From: Turritopsis dohrnii
Taxonomy: Eukaryota; Cnidaria; Hydrozoa; Anthoathecata; Oceaniidae
NCBI GenBank assembly: GCA_027922465.2
Contig: BQMF02000214.1
Location: forward strand, 124,001-188,000
Reading direction: 5' to 3'
Length of the DNA: 64,000 nucleotides
Each line of letters opens with the position of its first letter. The stretch's first letter is position 1. This document shows, piece after piece, positions 29,151-41,422 of the stretch. A program made the position numbers and the translations under genes. Under the pieces are notes generated by a model. That model was not told the origin of the DNA, searched no databases, and was given only the letters and a program-made list of their open reading frames with translations.

Positions 29151-29330
29151 TTTTTTAGTTTTTGTATACTTTCAGTGAAACAAAACGTTAAAATATCATG
29201 TAGTGCCTTGCTTTCTTAGGAAGCATAGCAAATCTGGTGTTTTGTAAACCTGTTTAAATTTTTTATTTTTAAGTATTTCAAATACCCGTGGTTTCTCCTC
29301 CTCCTCCTCATCTGTTGCACCAACACAATT
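29151..29330. other. Non-coding
   Basis: Nothing recognised beyond a short CTC microsatellite near 29296-29308. Confidence 0.4.
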
Positions 29331-29610
29331 GGAAGGTGTTTATTTCGAATTTGACAATTATTTTGTTTGGGCCAAATTTGGATCAAATTACGAAAGTTCT
29401 CCAATTTTCATAAAATTTGCACAAAGAACTTTTGAAAGGTGCTGATTTCGAATTTGGTAGTTATTTTGTCAATTTTGACCAGAATTGGGCAATTCGGGCC
29501 AAATTTGGACCAAATTATGAAACTTTCATAAAATTTGCACAAAGCACAATAGGAAGGTGCTGATATCGAATTTGACACTCATTTTGTCAGATTTGAACAA
29601 AATTGGGCTG
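29331..29610. repeat. Degenerate tandem repeat, about 107-113 bp units
   Basis: Units start with GGAAGGTG(T/C)TGATTTCGAATTTG-like sequence near 29331, 29437 and 29550, each followed by TTATTTTGTC and AATTTGGAxCAAATTA parts. Confidence 0.65.
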
Positions 29611-30909
29611 AGAGTAGATATGTGACACGTCCTGAAGTCTTAAAGACAAGCAACTTCTTGTTCTCATTTAACTTAGTCATGCCACTGTATGGTATTCGAA
29701 TAATATGGTTGAAGGAAATGTACTGGTCGTCTGGGATTTTTCCCAAAAATATACAGGAGTTCTCCACATATTATTGTTACGAAGGACACCTCACCTAACA
29801 ACTAACGAAACTTGTAAACTGATATTTGTGTTAACATGTATAATAATGCATATCTTATCTCTCATGTTGTTTTCAGTAGATCTCCTTTTAGAAGTACTTC
29901 AGTTTTGCTGTGTGTTGCTGCACTGTTTTTATTTTGTTATTTGTTCTTAGTAAGCATTTGGCCTAAAACAAAGCGTTCTGTTGAAGCAATGGTGTAAAAA
30001 GAAATAATTCATGTACACTTTGCCTATTAAGACATTCATAACTACTAAAAACTGTATCACAGCTACTTCCATCTTTCCAAAAACGAGCTCAGTTCAATTC
30101 AAAGCGTCAGGGGGTTACATTAGGGGGCTTAAAGAAACAAATGTTATGAAACAAAAATCAAAAGAATTTTGGATTGCTTTAAAAAGTAAATGTATTGCAC
30201 ATAAGTTAAATCTAAGAGAGGATTCACAACTTCTTGTTGCTTACATGAAGGTGATAACAAACTTTTTATTTAATCACACCCGGAAAAAGTTACTTCACAT
30301 TCCATTTATTGAAAACATTTAGTTGAAAACACAATACCAATGTTGCGTCCACGGTCAATTTCACTATTGTCATTAATTTTTGCACGCTTTTCATTGGATA
30401 CCTGGTTTCTATAGATAGAAATTCCTTTTGTTAACTTTCATGGAAGAAGAACATTTGATGATAAAAACCATCTAAGGATTTTGCTGTTTCAAATCTTTTT
30501 CAAATCTAAAAAGTTTGAAGAAACAACTAATATAAGGAAGTCGATGTAGAAAAACAAGTCGATGCCGCTTGACGAATATTTTTTATGCGACATTCCAAAT
30601 GAAGACAAGAACGTATTTAAGATTTGCTAAAATCAAATATTGAATATTAGATATCAAATATTATTACGTAGAAGTTATAAACAAAGACCTGAAGACTTGG
30701 AAAACCCTGTTATATGCTGTGGAATTTTGGTAATTATATTTTTTCTTGTTTTGCACAATTTAATCAGAAACTAGTTTATAAGAAGCAGACTACTTAGAGC
30801 TCTAAGATGTGAAAATGTTACTGGTGCAGTTTATTTTCCTCAAACTCAAACAATCTGCGAAAACTTATTAAAATTACTATAGAATAGCTACAAAGATAAT
30901 TTTTATTGG
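29611..30909. other. Non-coding
   Basis: Short frames (for example 30011-30322) carry no recognisable domain. No repeat ends or RNA genes are recognised. Confidence 0.4.
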
Positions 30910-30911
30910 TA

Positions 30912-32588
30912 GAGTGCCTGCTCCCCTTACCGCTATGTGCCGCTTGCCGCTAACTTTGAGTTTGATGGTTTATTTACTTCATTTAAAGACAACAAATCAA
31001 ACCAAACTAATTATAGATGAGTTTCTAATGTTAATTACCAGTTAAAGCTCTGTTTAAACTAAAAATTAAAAAAACTTCTCAAAAATAGATTATGAGTGCT
31101 AATGAGTATTAATTTTTATTATTTCATTTGTCTTAAAAATGCCTCCTGAGAACCATTTTAACTGACAAAATCTTGAAGTGTGTAGAGAGCATCTAATTGC
31201 CAGAGAAGATGCGTGCGCATATTCCCAGGAAAGTGACTTGATCTATGCAGCATTTATGTTGAAACTCATAGCAATTATCGAGCAAAAAACACTAATGTTT
31301 GTAAACATTACGTCACTTAGAAACTCATCTATTATCTAAAAGCATATTCATTCAGCCATCATTATGGAAAGTTTCAAAGTGAATTGCCAAATACTTACTG
31401 ATTGATAGAGTAAAATCTAACACCGGGTCGCGATCATTGTGAAAATAATATTAAAAATGGCTTCCTCGAAAAATAAATGCTTCAAAATTCAGTGTCATAA
31501 ATAACGGAGCATATCGATTCCTTGTTATTCCTTTGCTGTCTTGAATTCTACCAACATCTGTGATTTTATCCACACAAACAGTTTTCTTGTATATATCGTA
31601 TACGCGAGCAAATCATCTAAAATTTACAGCAAGGTAATTCTGTAACCACGTGTCCTTTCTCCGCTATAGCAACAAAATTTGTTCTTGTTAGCACTGATTT
31701 CAGCTTGATTATTCAATCAGTTAAATTTTTTTTGCAGACATTCAATTAGCGTGAAATCCCACGTTGATAATATCACCCATAGATTTATCGTTCAAGAAAA
31801 CGTGAAACTTGTTTCGTAGACCTTTTCACCCAAAGGACCAACTGTCATTAAAAATTTTTTATTGCGTTAACGCTTTTTAGCAATTGCAACTGCGTTGAAT
31901 TCTATAGGATCATTCTAGCGTGTATCCTCCGCATGTTGAAAATCTCCACCACAAGTGTAGAAACAATTGATGTTGCGAGTGTAAAAAATAATTCAATACA
32001 TGTTGATAATTACATTCGCCGTTCATGCTTTTAACAAAATTAACGATGTCTGTGTTTACTGTATAATTACTCTAGGCTCACAATAGGGCAATTCCCATCA
32101 CGTGTCTAGATTTTTGCGATCAAAAGTTGACTTGTCGAGACGGCACTATTGTTTTCTAAAAAAACTTCGCTCATAAAAATATGGCCGCCTTCGATTTGTA
32201 AACAGTAAAGGCATGCATTTTTATTAAGCCTGTGGTTGTCTTATATCTGCAGAAGCAAAGGAGGAAAGCACTTAAATTGAGAGAAAAGGGATTAAACTGT
32301 TATTATGAACACTAAATTCCATAAAATTTTGTTATTTGCATCACTTTTGACGAACGTGAAATTAGTTAGCGGAAAGAGGAACAAGTTAGCGGAAAGAGGA
32401 ACATCACCCCGATGATGTTTACGATTACAGTATTTGTTATCAATCTTATTCTCCTTGTTTGTTCTTGTTGATTTAGTATCTAGAATGACCAATTGTGGTG
32501 CTAAATCCATTTAACTGTGTTTTTACGTTTGCATTGACGAATTTTGCAACATTATAATTAAAGTTAGCGGTAAGGGGAGCAGGCACTC
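30912..32588. mobile_element. TA-flanked inverted-repeat DNA transposon (GAGTGCCTGC ends)
   Basis: The left end GAGTGCCTGCTCCCCTTACC and right end GGTAAGGGGAGCAGGCACTC are perfect inverted repeats over at least 20 bp, with TA at 30910-30911 and 32589-32590. No transposase is recognised in the 1.68-kb interior. TTAGCGGAAAGAGGAACA is tandemly duplicated near 32367-32402. Confidence 0.75.
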
Positions 32589-32720
32589 TACTAATCATTA
32601 ATAATACACAAAAAAATTTAACGTTATTTAGATTTGTATAAGCTACACGCTGAAGGCTGTCAAAGTTCATGTATGCAAAAAAATATGACTAAGCTGTACA
32701 GTAAGTTCGTTTATGGCGTC

Positions 32721-33677
32721 GGGGTGACTTCGATCAATTTTGCCACTATTTTAAAAGTAACTTCCGAAATACTAAACCATTACGTCTGAAACTTTGGAAT
32801 CATTACATTACATATTTCTTCTATTTCAGTGCAAAATTTCACATTAACTAAACTTGTAATTCCAGAGAAATAACCTGATCTTTCCAAGAAAACGACAATA
32901 TCGATTATGGGGTGACTTCGATCAGCTTATGAGAAGCGCCAAATTACTTATAATTATATTTGACAATGTTTTTAAAGCGCCATTATTACAATATTAACAA
33001 ACCACCATTTGTCATCCGCGGTAAATGTTCGACCGTAAAAGATCAGCAAATGTTAGTAAAACAAAAGATATTTACGACGTTCACACATGTGTGACTCTCG
33101 TTAATACGAAACGAAATTAACATTGAAATTTCATTGTATCTCAAACAAAATTTTTGAGATCTATCATCATGGGGAAAGAGCACGCTTATTAAAATTTCTT
33201 CGGCAAGTCATTAAATCTCCCATGAGATACGACGACTTTTCACGAAGTTCTTGCGAACATGTAACTTATAACGATATAAAACATTCGTTTTTTCGTGTTC
33301 TTATAAACACGATATTATCGATAAAGGAATAAGGAAAAGAAAAACAGAATATAGCGGTGAAGAACAGAATTTCTTTCAGACATATTATAATTTTCTTTAC
33401 ATTCAGCCTCTATACTTCACATGTGTACCAAAAATGTCCAGGCTAAACTCTTGAATACGACGTAGAGCGACGACCAATGTGAGTGGTGAAAAGTTTGATG
33501 TTTTTTGTCGTTAATTTCGGAAGAAATTGATCGTTTCGCTTGAAGACGATTCTGATGATATTTTACAATGGGAATCTAAATGAAAATCTTGAAAAATATG
33601 AAAAACGCACTTTAATTTCAGAGTTTTAACAGTTTATTTTTACTGATCGAAGTCACCACGCTGATCGAAGTCACCCC
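32721..33677. mobile_element. Inverted-repeat MITE with GGGGTGACTTCGATCA ends
   Basis: The left end GGGGTGACTTCGATCA (32721) is inverted at the right end (33662-33677). Extra copies lie inside near 32910 (direct) and 33643 (inverted). It sits within a GTTTATGGCG-type minisatellite (flanks at 32706 and 33690). The target duplication is unclear. Confidence 0.7.
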
Positions 33678-33800
33678 GCTTTACGGTATATGGCGAACGT
33701 TTATGGCGTTATTTCAATGTGGCGACTGGCGAAACGTTATGGCGAAACGTTATGGCGAAACGTTATGGCGAACGTTAACGACCAAGGCGACGAATCTTTG
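33678..33800. repeat. ATGGCGAAACGTT minisatellite
   Basis: Consecutive units of about 13-16 bp (ATGGCGAACGTTT, ATGGCGAAACGTT repeated) occur at 33688-33775. The left flank of the neighbouring MITE carries one such unit (TTCGTTTATGGCG). Confidence 0.7.
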
Positions 33801-36800
33801 TTGAAAACATGACTCAGCTTTATATAACATTTCCCAAATTTAAAGCAGATTTTTGAGTGTATCTTGACGTATAACTTGAAATTAATTTGTCAAGATATAT
33901 AATCCACGACATTTTGATTTACTAAAAACCTTTGTCAAGTGTTTCAAGTGTCTATTTAATATACTATCGATCTCTCAATGGATAAAAAGTTCCAGGTTTT
34001 AAATGATGACGATAATACCGAGGTTTTTGTTTGGGATGTGCAACGAGAGTCAACTGTATATAAATTTACGAACTAAAAATCATCTGGTTCATTGGTGCAA
34101 AATATGTGAAAACCAAGAACCTATATATATTTGATATGCACGTGACGCGTTTTGGTATAATATGTATTATATTGACACCTTTCATTTTATTCAGGTGGAT
34201 GCAACTACATTGAAATAAACGAATATGTTCCATAAAGAAAGAACCGATAAAAAGAGAGCCACCTGAAGAAGAACATGAAGAAATATTGGGATGTTAGCAA
34301 CAAAATCTCTGTTGTTACAGATGGGAACAATCGGAAACCGTGAGTTTATTCATTCGCGCGTAAGGAAATAAACCATTTCTATAACTTAAACTATAACCAT
34401 TAAACTGTATATGAGTTCCAGGTTTGTTTTCTACGTTTAATAATAAAGTACCATAACAAAGAGCGCGTTCAAACATAATTTAGTGGCACATCACTGTTCC
34501 ACTTAAAAAAGACTAACAGGTTATATATGGAGTGAAAGTTGGTTGATGGTATCATATGCATCTTCCTTAACTTCTCATAATAATGATACCTTGCGATGCG
34601 CGTTGCAGGAATTGTGGTCTTAATTAGGTAGGGGTAAGGTGGTATCGTTTTATGATTAGAAAGGTTGTATGCAATTCCCTTCTGAAAACAAGGTCTATTT
34701 GATGGTAAGGAAACTTTAACTTTGTGTGATATCTCAAACAGATTTTTTTTTTATTCAAGTCTTTCTCTATGCTGTCAACTTGATCTTGTTGCAACTGAGT
34801 ACCCCGTCCCTGTCCCTTGTGGCTTTGTAGTCGGACGCTAAAACTTGCGCGTAAGATAGGTTAGGAGTAAGTAGGCAGGTAGGTAGGACGTTTCGACCGT
34901 TCCGATTACACAGTCATAATCTCCTCCACGGAGCTCTTTTTTGTGAGACTGTGGAGGAGGTTTAGTTTGTTGTTTATTTTATCGTACACAAATCTCAGTT
35001 GCCTTCTTCTAAGATCACGCTTTGGCTGCTATAAGCGAAGACATTTATGGAAAAGAGCAATGAGAAGAACGAAGAAAATTAACAAATTGAGTTTTAAATA
35101 CGATTACGATGAAAAAGAGATAAAGATGATTTTTACCAAGTTCCATGCACTTTGTGATACGCACAATATGAATATAGCAATGAGACTCTCATAGTATGTA
35201 ACATGTACTTTGTGATACGCACAATATGAATATAGCAATACTCTCATAGTATGTCATGAACACGTTACCAAACCTTATATTTCATGAAGCTTGTTCTTTA
35301 TGATAAGAGCAAATTTGCAAAATTCAGATCAAAATACAAAACACAGAACATATTGACGAACTTCGTTTTTATCCAGAATTCCAAAGAAGAACTTTCAATG
35401 ATATCATCAAAACTACACAAAATAACAGTTACAACATGTTCACGTCGTACTAAACGCGATTGTCGATTGAATTACACGAGACCGTGAAATCGCTGGTAAA
35501 ATGACATTCGGGTTAATCGTTATTAATTATCAAAGAAAAAGAAGAAAATAATATTTGCGGAGACATTCATCTAAAAGAGGAATGAGAAGAAACAAGATGC
35601 CCTTACGGGCAGAAAGATTTCTGCAAAATCAGTTAAAAAATGAAAATATGAAAAATGAAATACTATAATAGCATTCTTGAAACTTGAATGATTTTGAATC
35701 ATTGAATGGTTGAATAATTTCTACAATATATTACATTACTAATTACATGCTTCTCAGGACATTTTGAAGGCATAATTGACACAATGAGAAACTTTATTAT
35801 AATGTATAACTGCCAATAAACTAAACAACATGTTTGTTGATAGAAAATAATATAAAAGATACATGGATCCTATCAGATATCTTAATGAATATGATCATAA
35901 CTTATAAACTCAAAACATTTTTCAAAAAATTAAATTTTGGTCATGCAAAATACATTTATATCGACTAAAATCAACATACATAATATAGTTAACTCATACC
36001 AGAAATTTCTGTTTTAGTTTGATTAACAATATGGCATGCACTTATATTCTTCATCTAAGTTGAAATTCATGATCAGTTTAAAAAAAATCTTTAGAAAATT
36101 TAAGAAAGGTTGAATGATTTTTACATAACATTACATTTCTGATTACATTCATATGCACCCAAAGGCATTGCAAAACTGTAATTGACACTATGCGAAACTT
36201 CATTGCATATACGTATACACCACCGATAAACTTAATTGCATCTGAATGACATAAAACATCCCTTCTTTTGGGAGTACAAAATCAGCTTATGTTTATATTG
36301 ATATTTTCAGATCTCACACACAGTGACTACGTACGTAAATCATAAACTTTAAACATTTGATATGTACTGTCAATCTCCTTAATTACAAACGTGATTCCCA
36401 ATATTAATTTCCCAACACAAACACAAAAACCAAACAAAGATTTTGATCATTTAAAAAATAAACCTATGCATGCTCTAAACTTCTAAGTCACCACACACAC
36501 ACACACATATTTATATAACTGAAAGGAAAATTTTGGGTTGTTACATGATTTGCTGTGTATTGAGTTTGCAGGCAATTGGAAGATGTTTGAATTCGCTACT
36601 ATATTTAGGAAAGCCATTTGTAATAAAGGACATTGACAATATATATAACTTAAAAACAAATCAAACATTAAAACATTAAAAAATTATCATCAAACATTAA
36701 AACATTACATTAAAACATCAGTAGACCCACATTTTTGATGTTGGAGCTGAGGAGGACTCTAAGCTGAGCTTCAGTATCCACAGCTTAAAAAGAATAACAG

Positions 36801-37299
36801 CCCATACATGAAACAAACGAAGATGTTTTGTATTTTCACTAAAAACAAACAACAAATGTATAACTTTTTCACTCTTCTGTTTACAAAATGTTGAAATCTT
36901 CTTTAGAAAAGAATGATCACAGTTCAAAATAATTCGAAGTTTCTTCTATAGATTTTGTTTTCATCTTAAAATATGTATATGCTCTAAAAAATCCATTTAA
37001 TATTGACCAAAGAAACTTGTAAATCTAAAAGGGTTTCTTCGCTGGGTGACATGCGTTGCACGACGTTTTGGTTTCATGTAAACGCACGCATGAATTTTCA
37101 AAAAACCGCTAGGTTTGGACAGTAAGAAAAAAAAGAAGAAAACGAAAGCCGGTTGTAATAGCTTTCTTGCTTACGCAGAAATCTAAAAAAGGATATTAAC
37201 AAAATGTCATTGGAATTTATTGTTATTAATCATCAAATGGTATTGCTTGTAAGTTTTAGGAGTTTCTTTTGTGTGTTTAGCGCGTTTTTGCGATGATTT
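33801..37299. other. Non-coding AT-rich block
   Basis: No gene is recognised in 3.5 kb. A 57-bp tandem duplication with TTTGTGATACGCACAATATG lies at about 35152-35256. A CA microsatellite lies at about 36492-36507. Several short frames have no domain or homology signal. Confidence 0.45.
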
Positions 37300-37338
37300 G
37301 GGGGGGGGGGGGGAGGGGGGGGGGGGGGGGGGGGGGGG
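37300..37338 (+). repeat. Poly-G tract
   Basis: Fourteen G, one A, then 24 G. This is exceptional in an AT-rich region. It may form G-quadruplex on the plus strand, and its length is prone to sequencing or assembly error. Confidence 0.9.
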
Positions 37339-39100
37339 AACCTTGACCATCCTATCCCACCTCTCCTGCAGAAAATGTTTGAGCACACATACATTAATTA
37401 AGACTTATGATTCTTGATACCAACATGTCACTCAAGTTCCTCATGAATTCCCTCAACCCAAAACACGAACGATGTTTTTGTTTCCTGATCAATATGTGGA
37501 GACAAGAATTCGAAGTTGCTCACTGATCATGATAGCCACATCATTTATTTTCAGTGTAAAAACTGTATTTTTTAAATATTTTTGTAAAATTATACTTTAT
37601 TATTATACTGATATTCCTTTATGTTGAAGTTGATAAGTATTGTATACCAGATATTTTATCTAACCTTGTAAAAAAAAATAAAAAAAAAATGTCGTATTTC
37701 TTTACTACTCATGATGGCCATCACTTCCCAGATGCAAGAAGATGATGATTATGCAGTTGATCACATCACTTATTAGAAGACATCTGTTACCATAGAAAGT
37801 GTAATTTTTATGTTGTAAAATTATATTTTTCATATATTAATATATTCCTTTATATTTTTATATGTTGATTAGTATTGTATACTAGATATTTAATGCAGCC
37901 TTAAATAAAGGCATAACTACTATTGTTTTCCTCCATTCCTCTCTATATTGTTCAATTTAAAATAATAATTAACTTTAAAGGCATTCTAAATTCCATTAAA
38001 ATCAAATGTCGGCGTGGTTAATCTTTTTTTTCTCCCCCAGGTTTTAGTATGAGAGAAATTTCTCTCGTGCAGAATTCTTGAGGAACTTTTAAGTAAGGAC
38101 TTCGTTAATACCCGTGTAAAATGACTTAAATACTGTGAAGTGTTTATGTACCAAGACTTATGATTTGATAAAAAAACGCTGAAAGACACTATTATATGAA
38201 GTACCCTGTCCCAATCTTGAGTTGGTCTCAAAATGGTAGGTAAATGTTATTTGTATTTGCATTTATGTACAATTAACTATGTTTTCATATACACCTTTTG
38301 AGTTATTGGGTAAATCACTTTGAGAGAATAAGCAGTGATGTGGAACTTCTGCCTAAGAAACAAATTAACATGTCGAAATTAGACTATTTTATAGGAAAGG
38401 AGAAGAAAAGTGAACGATATCATGCAGCAATTGACTTATATGGATTGGTTCAAAGAAGTAAGACGAAGAGTTTGTATTTCAAGATATCACACCTACTCAT
38501 GTCATAATTATTGGAACTGAATGATTGAAACATGCATGTTAAAGAAAAACACAAGGACAAAAGAAGCGATTTAAAGGAATAGCAATGGTTGACTATATAC
38601 AACAAATATGGGAATCTGAATCAAATACCAAATCTTCTATTATACATACTAAAATTTAACCATGCTATATATGTATCTGTCTGATTCGAATTTTTTGCGT
38701 TTGTAGATCGCCCCTGTTAGTTCATTAAACAATCAGCTAATGACATAAATATCTACTTATAAATACCAATAAAGTTAAATAACGTATTAAAACAGTAAAA
38801 CAATAAACAAAATAATTTCTCTCAATAACTGAAAACGCAATAGTGAATACATATGTTGAGAAGGGGGAGACAGATCGGATTCGGAGATACAAGAAGAAGA
38901 AGAAAGGTCACTAGCATAAGAGAGAAAGGATATGTTCAGCACCGTAAAGTTTGTTTTGGATAAGGAGGACAAAGTGAGAAGAGCTCAAGGACATGGAGAA
39001 TTTTACCGAACAAATACGATGAAAGAAGAAGTAATTTGTCACTTTCTCTCCTACCTCATCGGTAGTCCCCTGATCCTCATTTAACTCCAACCCACGTTCA
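37339..39100. other. Non-coding with a degenerate two-copy repeat
   Basis: Segments at about 37494-37690 and 37720-37915 share CATGATGGCCA, TGTAAAATTATA, ATATTCCTTTAT and GTATTGTATAC(C/T)AGATATTTA motifs in the same order, so a unit of roughly 220 bp is duplicated. No gene is recognised. Confidence 0.45.
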
Positions 39101-40420
39101 GAACTAGTCAAACTTGCTCCTACAAATAGTAACTACACATTCCTTTTTTCAACCCACTTACTTGCATTCCTAACCTTTTTTCCTACACACTTTCACTACC
39201 CAATTCCTAATTGCTTACATTCCCTTTCCATTCATGTTATATTTGCATTCCTCCACTTTCATTTCTGCCCACTTTCCCACAGTCAAAATATATTGTTTCA
39301 AATAATTTTCCCTATTTCCTTTTTGCTTGTTTCTTTCCCACCCATTTTTATTACCTTACATTACCTCAAATAATTTCCCCCATTTACATTACCTTCATTA
39401 TGCACCCAGTTATTTTTTCCTGAATCTATTTTCCCCATTTCCAAAGACTTAATTATATGCCCTTTTCAACTATTTTGGTTATTTCTATATTATTTATAAT
39501 CATCTGTATTTATTATTTTCATTATATTATGATATTTATTTTTTTTATTCAATTTATATCGGCACCATTACATTTACTTACTAATGTGACATTGCATACA
39601 TTCTTATGGTTATATCATTCATATATATTCTGCACCCATCCGTTTATTTTCCCTTATTTCCGCCCCTTTTCTCTAACCTTTCTCCCCAATCATTTTTCTG
39701 TTCCAAACTGTCCCCTATATTCGGCTAATGCTATCTTTCCCATTTTTTTTCCACCCACAAATACAACTCCAGTTATTTTTAGCTACATTTTTTGATATTT
39801 ATGTTACATTTACATTCTGCTCCTTTAGCTATCCCGCCTCACTCGTATCTCCAACCTCTATTCCGCCACATACTCTCAGTTGCCATACCCCCATTCCACG
39901 TATAAATATTTCTTCCTCTAGTTACTATGTACAATTCTTTTCTCTTTACATTCAGTCTGTTCATGTTATACTTTGTTATCATCATAATCTTTTTTTCTCA
40001 ATTTCCTTTTTCTCTCGTTCCAAACTTTTTTTTGTCCTTTACGTTTTCTGTTGTTTTTTTCGCTAATATTTCACCAAATTTTATTTCACACGTTATTCGA
40101 AATTGTTCACATTTTTTGTTTAATACTGTTGATGTTATTGATGTTAATGTGGACAAATATGGTGGTCCTAATTGTAATTGCATTTTTTATAATCCTTCAA
40201 TTCTTTAATTCTTTTCACTTCTTGTTTTTATGCTGTACGGTTTTAATACACAGTTACAAATATTTTTTTATCTTAGATTGCACTTTTTGGGGGACAATGT
40301 TTTATCAGTTATATTATTTGTTTTACTTTATCAGTTTCGGTTGTCACCCAGTTATTTATCCTATTAATATTTTTTCTGCATTTTATTCTTTTCTTTTTTT
40401 TCATTTCTATTTCTATTAAT
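39101..40420 (+). repeat. Strand-asymmetric pyrimidine-rich tract
   Basis: For 1.3 kb the plus strand is dominated by T and C with recurrent TTTCCC, CATTTACATT and CCCATTTTT. The long overlapping frames here (for example 39211-39423, 39457-39795, 40051-40419) encode only Phe, Leu, Ile, Ser and Pro-rich strings. They are composition artefacts, not membrane proteins. It is probably an eroded simple-sequence array. Confidence 0.65.
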
Positions 40421-41123
40421 CGCGCCCAAAGTTCGAACTTAAGCGTAGAGAGAGAGGATATAAAATTTGTAATCATGTCTTTTTACAGTTGGTAAAATGA
40501 CAAAACACTTTCAGCTTTTCTTATTCAGGTATGATTGTATGATTGTTACTGCATGGTTTATTGGTTTTTGGTTTGCTTTTACTGTCAGTGTAAACTGCGG
40601 TATATAATTCAATTCATATGCAAAACCTGTTACGTTTTAGTGTGAACAAGACAATGGTTGGAAAGTTGCAAGTGGTTGAACAAATGAAAATAGTGTGAGA
40701 AGAGATATCAAGGAAAACGTTGGTATTATTCTGATATTATTTGAAGTATCACTAGCACTGTCATGATCTGGCAGTCATCTATTGTACATCTTTGTTTTGT
40801 TGTCACATTTCGCGTTAATAAATCTTACAGCATGTTTCCAACAGCGAAAGGAAAGACATAAAACCAGATGAAAAAATAGTTTTGGAGGTAAGGTATGGAA
40901 AACATTCTGTTTATCATAAGATCCGAGTGCTTATAAAAGAACCGTTCCTCTAAACCATCATTCATCAACCTATGATAATGAATGGTGTACATATTCTTTA
41001 TGTAATATGATATGGGATATTAAACTAGTGTTACTTATCCTACTTAAAAAGGCGACTCGACGACGGCAACCTTAAAAGTTGATGAAAATACCAGTGATAA
41101 CGAAGCCACAAAGGGTTCTGTGA
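40421..41123. other. Non-coding
   Basis: Nothing recognised. Confidence 0.4.
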
Positions 41124-41420
41124 GAGGGGCGCTTATAAAATTTTTTTGAAATGGTCATGATAGCTGTGAACAAGGCATTGCTTTTTATCATAAAAGAATC
41201 AAAACAACTGTATTTTCATGGCAACTAAATAAGATTTTGCACTTACAACGTACATTTAAACATCATAAAAATATATACTTCTGTTTCTGTTACAGAATCT
41301 TTGCTTTTTGTTCAAAGTTCTAATTACCGCCCGGGCGCTTATTAATTTCTGAGTTAATGTCCGGGTGCTTATTGGAGAGGGGCGCTTATTGGAAAGTGGT
41401 GTTAATTAGAGAGAATACAG
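41124..41420. mobile_element. Truncated TA-flanked GCGCCC MITE
   Basis: GAGGGGCGCTTATAAAATT at the left and TTAGAGAGAATACAG before TA (41421-41422) at the right match the family of 22994-23504. The left terminus is missing. Confidence 0.6.
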
Positions 41421-41422
41421 TA

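Noticed and set aside
29331..29610. CRISPR-like array
   Set aside because: Units of about 110 bp are contiguous and degenerate without unique spacers, and the genome is eukaryotic.
33978..34076. 32-residue frame starting MDKKFQVLND
   Set aside because: Looks coding-like in composition, but is too short, with no splice sites, homologue or neighbouring exon.
39457..40419. Series of hydrophobic frames resembling membrane proteins
   Set aside because: Produced by the T/C bias of the tract; overlapping in several registers with no start, splice or motif support.
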